Of a stretch of DNA of 64,000 nt, positions 57,557 through 64,000 are shown in pieces; the first letter of the stretch is position 1; each line of letters starts with the position of its first letter. The stretch comes from Asterella californica (Eukaryota > Streptophyta > Marchantiopsida > Marchantiales > Aytoniaceae). The stretch spans positions 1,054,001 through 1,118,000 of the forward strand of contig JAYKYS010000022.1 of the NCBI GenBank assembly GCA_036924285.1. The letters are read 5' to 3'. Position numbers and translations under genes: made by a program. Below the pieces are notes generated by a model. It saw nothing but the letters and a program-made list of their open reading frames with translations. It did no database searches and was not told the DNA's origin.

Positions 57557-59520
57557 CTATATACATCGAGGGCAAACCCACCTTCCAATAAGAATGACGC
57601 TGAGAGATGGAATCAAACATGACCAGTCCACAAGGTATCATGTAACTCCTTCATTAGTTGCTGCTTAGTCTGCAGATCGTCTGCTACTCATATGAACATC
57701 CCGTCTCTCCTCTGTGGCCGTCTTCAAAGATACCCATCACGTAGAAGATAGTTGTATGCTTGTTTCTTTATCTCCCTAAACTCTACTTTGCTCCACCTCT
57801 CTTGTCTCTCCAACGAACTCAGATAATACCCTATGTCACGAAGTCTACCTGTGTAAAGCTCTTCTCTAAACATCAACGGCTCCAGGTCTGTAACCCGTCG
57901 ACCAACCTGACACCGAGCATCATTTCTCTCTTCTTTCTCAACTTCTGAAAACATGACATCCTCGTCTATAAAACGAAGCCTTGACAACATATCTGCAACC
58001 ACATTCTCCTTTTCTTTTATATGCTTCAGCTCTGGATTCAAACTTCTAATATAGTCAATCCAACGTAACATCGCTATGTCTGGCGTGTTACAGTTGAATA
58101 TCATGTCTAGTAGAGATAGACAATCTGTCTCTAAGACTACATAAGCACCAATCAGAAATTCACGGTCTGTCTTCATTACTGTCACCTCTCCACAACTCAT
58201 GCTTCACCTAAGGATAATCTTGTTGCATGTCTGTTAAGATCTTAGCTCCAAACCTGGAGGTAAACAACGCACTACTCGCATCATCTTGACATATCGTCCA
58301 GCCAATCGCCTTTGGGCTAGTATCCACTGTGACAATGACAGACCTTCCACACCCATAGTCTATCCTTTTCAACACAGGTGGAGACTTCAAAGTCTCCTTC
58401 AATCTACTCATTTACTTCTTGATGGACAGAAATCCATACAAACCTCCTACTCTTCCTCAATAATGCATACAAAGGCTCAGCAATGTGAGCATAATGAGGA
58501 ATGGATAAACGATAAAATATACAAGTCCCTAAAAAGCGTCAAACCTCCGTGATATTCTTATAGTCTACCATCCTAGCTATAGCACCAACCTTCTCTGGGT
58601 TTGGTCGTCTTCCAAAAGCACCACACAAATGTCCAACCACTAAAATCTCAGACACACCAAACTTGGACTTAACTCCTGACAAGGTGAGATGTACCTCCTC
58701 CAGGCGAGTCAAGATACGTTCTACATCCCTGATATGGTCTGCAACAAACCGCCTACATCCACTCGCAAGTACTGCTTCATCCTTGCCTTCAACCGCGCAA
58801 CCTTTTATGGAAATATATCTAGAAATGGAATGGTAACATCAGGCACAAATTCCAGTAGTACCTTATGCATCGCATTCTGCATATGAGCCACCGAGTTCGT
58901 CGCTCCTTGAGGAAGAGTACACATCCGCATCAACCCCAAAGGCGTATGCATAGTAGTCAGATCTCTACTTTCTACAACCAGCTGAAACTGGTCATAACTA
59001 GAATATAAATCTCCAATGGAGTAGATAGCTCTCCCTGCAAATGTCTCTGCTACTTCTTCAATCACAGGACCCATCCCAACATTACGAATGGTCACATTAT
59101 TCGTAGGTTGTAGGTCTTGAATGAAATGCAAGTCTCTTGACTTCTTGGGTACAGTGAACCACCTGCTAGAGTACGGTCCCATAGACGGCTCAAGTATCTC
59201 CATCCGTACTTTCTCTTCAGCAACTCAATAAGTTTAGGCAACAAGGCACGAGGAACCAAAATCGGTTTCAGATCCCAAGGCACATGAGAGACGGTGAATA
59301 TAACCATAGGCGCTATCACCTTTGGATCCACACAACCTATCTCCCTTGTGCAAAAAGAAAATGCTTTACCATGATCTACTATCATCTGCTCAAAAAGTTT
59401 TTTCTCAACCTCTGTCAGAAAATCACCCCCTCCTATCCAGACCTCCTTCAACGTCTCCTCGGTAAACTGATGCCTTACTTGTCTATGATCACGCGATACA
59501 GGCTCAGTTCCTACTAATTG
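57557..59520 (-). pseudogene. Gypsy-type pol copy P, internally deleted, PHD end
   Basis: Right to left: a pre-RT segment (FTEETLKEVWIGGGDFLTEV), RT pieces (VPWDLKP, YSSRWFTVPKKSRDL, SIGDLYSSYDQFQL, TLPQGATNSVAHM), RNase H-like pieces (VTVDTSPKAIGW, LRWIDYIRSLNPELKHI), and the start of the integrase zinc-binding region ending LHDTLWTGH. There the sequence jumps (57618-57625, at a shared CAT) directly into the last half of a PHD finger (CLIPSLSVILIGRWVCPRCI, stop at 57557). All of the integrase core is missing. The RT catalytic box is damaged: FLDIFP where copy Q has FSDDIP. Several stops. It cannot be functional. Confidence 0.75.
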
Positions 59521-59940
59521 TACTTGCTACTGGGAGTTAGCAGGTAGTTGAGTTGCTACTGGCTTCATCTTTATCAGAACAGATTTGTACTTCGCATGGA
59601 CGTCCGCTTCTTGAGGGAGTGCACACCAACAAAATACTTCTCTTCTCTCACTGTTCTACATCGGATGAGAGAAAAACCGCAAGTACGCAGCAATCTCTTC
59701 ATATATTTGTTGAGAGTGGATAGAGATCATCATATCATCTCTCTCCTCCATCAATCTGCTTACTGTGCCCAACCAACTAGCAACTGACTATACAAACACA
59801 AATTCTTGAAACAAACCAGAGACTATATCATCTTCGTGTAGAACTTTTGCACGCCACAACTTTGATACATATTTTGTCATCCCATTTTTTGTATATGTCT
59901 TCAACTTTTGTAAACTGACTCCACCCATCGTCCTCAAACA

Positions 59941-62559
59941 TCAGCCGTCTAGACTGCCAATTCTCCAAGAGAACTTGTGCTGATTCTCCAACGTGCTATC
60001 ATATACCAGAACCCAATCACCAACATGTATTGGCTTCGGTCGTAGTCGGTGAGTCTTGTCAAAACGTTCCTTGTTTTTGATCCGAACCACCTTCAGCCTC
60101 TCCTGCGCATCAGCAAGATCCTCCTCCCTTCGCTCCAACTGCCTAATACGTAAAGCAAGGAGTGAAGCACGATCTATACCATCTTCCTACGGTAGTGAGC
60201 CCACGTAGGAAAGTACTCCTCAGCAGGCATGATCGGTTTCTGCCCCAACATGAGCTCAACTGACATATAGCCAGTCGTAGTACAATGTGTAGTTCTATCA
60301 GCTCACAAAGCAAATAGAAGTAATCTCGGCCATTCTCTGGGCTTACCATCGCATGCTTTCACTAAAGCGTGAACAATAGAAGGGTGTCCTCGTTCACTCT
60401 TACCGATGCCCTCTGGATTCATAGCAGTAGTAAATCGAAGCTTTACTCCATAACGAGCAAAAAACTCCTTCACTTCAGCGCCTCTCAACTCGCCTCTATC
60501 TGCACGTAATCTCCCAACCGATCCATAACGACAGATGATATCTTCAAGCATGAACCTGCAGATATTCTCTGCAGTCTTCGTCCGTAGTGCTCGTCCCTCC
60601 ACATAGTTGGAGAGATCCTCTCGAGCCAACACCAAGTAACGCATCCCTCATAAACTCGGTGGCATCATCACAAGATCCAAAACCCACTGAAAATGGATAC
60701 TAGGTGGATAAGTAGGTACAAGTCCATCTCTGTAACGGACTTTAGAGTAGAACTGGTAGTGCAGACACGAACCAACAAAGTCCACCACGTCTTGATACAA
60801 ACCTTTCCACCAGTAACGCTCCTTCATCTTTGTGTAAGTAACCCATACTCCACGATGTCCAGCCCACAAGGTGTCATGAAACTCTTTCAGCAGATTCAAC
60901 TTCGTCGGTTGATCATCCACCACTCTAGCAAGCATTCCATCTCTTCTTTTCGGACGTTTCCACAGATAACCTTCATGCAGAAGATAACTGTACGCTTTCC
61001 GTCTGATCTCTTTGAACTCTGCATCACTCCATCCTTCTCTTCTGCATAACAAACTCAGATAAAATCCAATATCGTGGAACTTTTCTGAGTAGAACTCCTC
61101 ATTGAACGGCAGTGGTTCCAAGTCTGAAGTCTGCTGACCAACTTGGCACCAAACGTCTCTCCTCTCTTCATTCTCCACCTCTGCAAACATCTCATCCTCA
61201 TCTGTATAACGAGCCTTAGACAACATATCTGCAACTGGATTGTCCTTCCCTGCTATATGCTTTAGCTCAGGGTTCAGACTCTGGACATAAGCAATCCATC
61301 GCAGCATTGCTATGTCTGGTGTATTGCAGTTCACTATCATACCCAACAAAGGCAAACAATCTGTTTCTAGTATCACACAAGCTCCTATCAAGAACTCTCG
61401 ATCAGTAACAGCTCCCCACAACAGTAACAGCTCCCCACAACTCACGCTTCACTTGAGGATAATTACGCTGTCTATCTGTTAAGATCCGAGCTCCAAACCT
61501 TGAAACAAACCGCACACCTTCTGCATCTTCTTGACCAACTGCCCATCCAATCGCCTTTGGACTCGTATCAACAGTCAGTACCACAGGTCTCCCGCTCTCG
61601 TAGCTAAGCCTCCTTAGTATAGGTGGAGACTTCAGAATCTCCTTCAGTTGCTCCATCGTCTCGTGATGTTCTTGTCGTCAAGTAAACCTCCTCCCTTTTC
61701 TCAAAAGTGCATACAGAGACTCGGCAGTATGTGCATAATGAGGAATACTCACACGAAAGAACACACAAGCTCCCAAGAACCGTCGAACCTCAGTGATGTT
61801 GGTACAGTCAGCTATCCTTGCTATAACATCTACCTTCTCTGGGTTCGGACGCCTCCCAAAAGTACCACACAAACGACCCACCACCATAATCTCTGACATA
61901 TCAAAACGAGATTTGGTACCTGATAGAGTGAGGTGTACCTCCTCTAAACGCATCAGAATCTTCTCCACATCTCGAATGTGATCTGCTACGAACTTTCTGC
62001 AACCATCAGAAGTCACAGCTTCGTCTTTGTCTTCCACCGGACAGCCTTTCATGGGAATATCATCCGAAAACGGGATAGTGACCTCAGGTACAAACTCTCG
62101 TAACACCTTATGCATCGCATTCTGCATATGGACTACTGAGTTTGTCGCACCCTGAGGAAGAGTACACATCCGCATCAACCCCAAAGGTGTACGTATGGTA
62201 GTCACGTCTCTACTCTCCAAAGCAAGCTGAAACTGATCATAATCTGAAAACAGATCTCCAATAGAATAGATTGACCTTCCAGCAAACGCCTCAGCTACTT
62301 CATCAACCACAGGTCCTGTCCCGACGTTTCGAATCGTGATGTTGTTGACAGGCTGCAAGTCTTGGACGAAGCACAGAGCTCCTGTCTTCTTGGGTACTGT
62401 GAACCATCGGCTAGAGTACGGAGCCATAGATGGTTCAAGAATACCCATCTACATCCTCTCCTTCAGTAACTCAATCACCTTCGGTAGCAAGGCACGAGAG
62501 ACTGGAATCGGCTTCAAGTCCCAAGGTACATGAGGAACAGTGAAGATAACCATCGGAGC
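59941..62559 (-). pseudogene. Gypsy-type pol copy Q, truncated at its 5' end
   Basis: Homologous to copy P but keeps more. RT has the catalytic FSDDIPMKG (about 62065) and TLPQGATNSVVHM. RNase H-like: VLTVDTSPKAIGWAVGQED. The linker runs to an integrase zinc region (FHDTLWAGHRGVW, KERYWWKGLYQDV). The integrase core has RADRGELRG, FTTAMNPEG and KSERGHPS. The C-terminal segment reads HVGDWVLVYDSTLENQHKF. It is split by several frameshifts and stops. It begins abruptly at 62559, at the APMVIFTV segment, where the LTR of another element abuts. No PHD finger follows its integrase here. Confidence 0.75.
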
Positions 62560-63067
62560 TGTCGTGCGGATACACATCGCTACACAACATACATCGCTGT
62601 CAGAGGTACACCACACATACACATAACACATGGACGATGTCATACACGTACACAAGTGTACCACAATAATCTGAATAGAGAAATTACCATCTCCAACACT
62701 ACAACACTGATTACTTACAAATGATCAAGCCAAACCCACTCTAAACGCGAAGAGAATCCGAGTTACACTCAACTAGACTATCCATCATAGCCTGGAGCTT
62801 GAAGGCTCAACTCGAAGAACTAAGGCCTCCAAGCCCTACCTACGAAGTATATCCCTAGTGGGTTCTCTCACCAACTCGTCCTAACGGCACTAACGGCCTT
62901 ACCGGGATGTGCCACTTCGCACTCGGTCAACCTAGCCGAGGTGCCAAACTGACATGACAGTTGTCGTGCGCATACACATCGCTACACAACATACATCGCT
63001 GTCAGAGGTACACCACACATACACATAACACATGGAAGATGTCATACACGTACACAAGTGTACCACA
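62560..63067 (-). mobile_element. 3' LTR of a second element (E2), inserted in copy Q
   Basis: 508 bp with the same layout as 56886-57384: identical-type 106-bp ends (62560-62665 and 62962-63067) around a 296-bp body. On the minus strand it is preceded by AGGGGGGCGAT. Its lower edge cuts directly into pol copy Q, so E2 inserted into E1 or a relative. The other edge and the target duplication lie outside the window. Confidence 0.75.
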
Positions 63068-63240
63068 ATCGCCCCCCTAACTGACGGTTAGGTCCCTCTA
63101 ACTCCATATAGCTCTATATCCCAACTACGTGATATACACCTTCATGGGTGCAAGGATCAAGAGACCGAGTGCTACATCGCCCCATCGTTAGTCGCCTGTC
63201 TGCCATCCATACCACGCAAAGATCTAATCGGCTATCCCTG

Positions 63241-64000
63241 CTATATACATCGAGTACAAACCCACCGTCCAGTAGGAACGACACTGAGACGTGGAGTCAA
63301 ACATGACATGTGTCAACTTCTCGAACAACCATCGTACACCAACATACGGGCTGCTCCACCAGCAAATCCACACAACATACACCTCAAGCCCGCGCGTACA
63401 ACTGCCAAGCTTGGGTCAACGGTACCATCAATGTTGAGAAGATGACATGGCACGCAATTACGCACATGGTCCTTCCACACAACACCATCACGGCCCTCTA
63501 ACATGAGTACTCCAGAAGGTAACACCTCACGCACTCGTAAAATAGTGCGCCTTGCGGTCACGTCCAACGTCGTCGGTGCAGTCTGTTGTAGATAGATATA
63601 ATCGCCAGGATGAAACCTGCGAATCGACGGCCGATAACCTCCTCCTCGGATAGTCGCATATCGCAACGTGTCTCTATGCTGAGCAATTGCTAGGTTCTCA
63701 AAAGCCATAGACATAACTCTCCAAAATGTCTCTGCTCATTGAGAACATGCTCTCACCCACATATCCGAGTTATCAAGGTCCAGCACCTTAGCAGAATCAC
63801 GACGAATGGCCGAAGGTAGATCTGGATCTCGACCATACAATAAAAATATGGTGAGAAGGAAGCAAAAGACGCTTGTCGGCTGAAACGGTAACCCATAGCC
63901 AACCATGATAACTGCACATCCCAGTCTCTCAAGTGACCCTTCTGCAAGCCATACTTGCGCAATCCTCTCTTCACCGTCTGAACTACCCTCTCCGCCAAAC
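63241..64000 (-). pseudogene. E2 pol 3' part: integrase end and PHD finger (partial)
   Basis: Continues past the window end. 63998-63753 encodes the integrase segment around the catalytic Glu (AERVVQTVKRGLRKYGLQKG). A frameshifted region precedes the C-terminal integrase fold (RRFHPGDYIYLQQTAP, VLPSGVLMLEGRDG, VWKDHV). Then comes a PHD finger (63381-63244): CMLC at the start, DGC, H-MSC, and GRWVCTRC followed by Ile and stop at 63241. Two of its positions are changed: Tyr (TAC) for the third Cys, and TGA for the usual Trp before the His. Both fit G-to-A transitions. PHD fingers bind histone H3 tails, so this may be a chromatin-targeting module. The 3' UTR and LTR follow. Confidence 0.7.

Noticed and set aside
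1..64000. CRISPR array or prokaryotic operon
   Set aside because: No regularly spaced short repeats were seen. Split genes with GT-AG introns and plant retroelements show this is eukaryotic nuclear DNA.

Overview
The window reads as nuclear DNA of a streptophyte plant, probably a non-seed plant such as a bryophyte, or possibly a streptophyte alga. It carries two clearly plant-type, intron-rich genes in a background that is mostly transposon-derived. The lineage is an inference; the plant assignment rests on a plastid-type ADP-glucose pyrophosphorylase large subunit and a plant-family RhoGAP-like gene. Both genes assemble exon by exon with GT-AG introns and continuous reading frames, so they are the firmest part of the annotation.

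Layout. 1-3.5 kb: no firm gene, one candidate small spliced gene. 3.5-7.0 kb: a nine-exon RhoGAP-domain gene on + (447 aa), with three synuclein-like 11-residue repeats near the N terminus and a lysine where the catalytic arginine finger is expected. 7-8.6 kb: AT-rich spacer. 8.66-14.5 kb: old, heavily mutated Ty3/gypsy copies on +, joined through one LTR. 14.5-16.4 kb: an unidentified minus-strand coding-like fragment, several perfect hairpins and a minus-strand LTR related to the same family. 16.4-20 kb: decayed minus-strand retroelement traces, AT-rich DNA and a MITE-like element. 20-30.3 kb: a SINE-like insertion with 15-bp target duplications, a tandem duplication, unidentified exon-like stretches, a G-box cluster and a poly(A)-tailed insertion with 18-bp target duplications.

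31.45-38.58 kb holds a complete, very young chromodomain-type Ty3/gypsy element on the minus strand. Its two 947-bp LTRs appear to differ at one base. Gag, protease, RT, RNase H, integrase and chromodomain lie in one frame broken by only two nonsense codons. It sits between two diverged direct copies of an older repeat. 42.5-44.6 kb is a decayed non-LTR (LINE-type) reverse transcriptase.

47.76-53.24 kb is the ADP-glucose pyrophosphorylase large subunit on + (15 exons, 542 aa), acting in plastid starch synthesis. Unusually for a large subunit it keeps the Arg and Lys typical of catalytic subunits. 55.29-56.78 kb is a nearly perfect 1.49-kb palindrome. 56.9-64.0 kb is a pile of minus-strand gypsy-type elements whose LTRs of about 500 bp begin and end with the same 106-bp sequence, and one lineage of which ends its polyprotein in a PHD finger. 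The two cellular genes show no sign of working together; the remaining features are mobile DNA of different ages.
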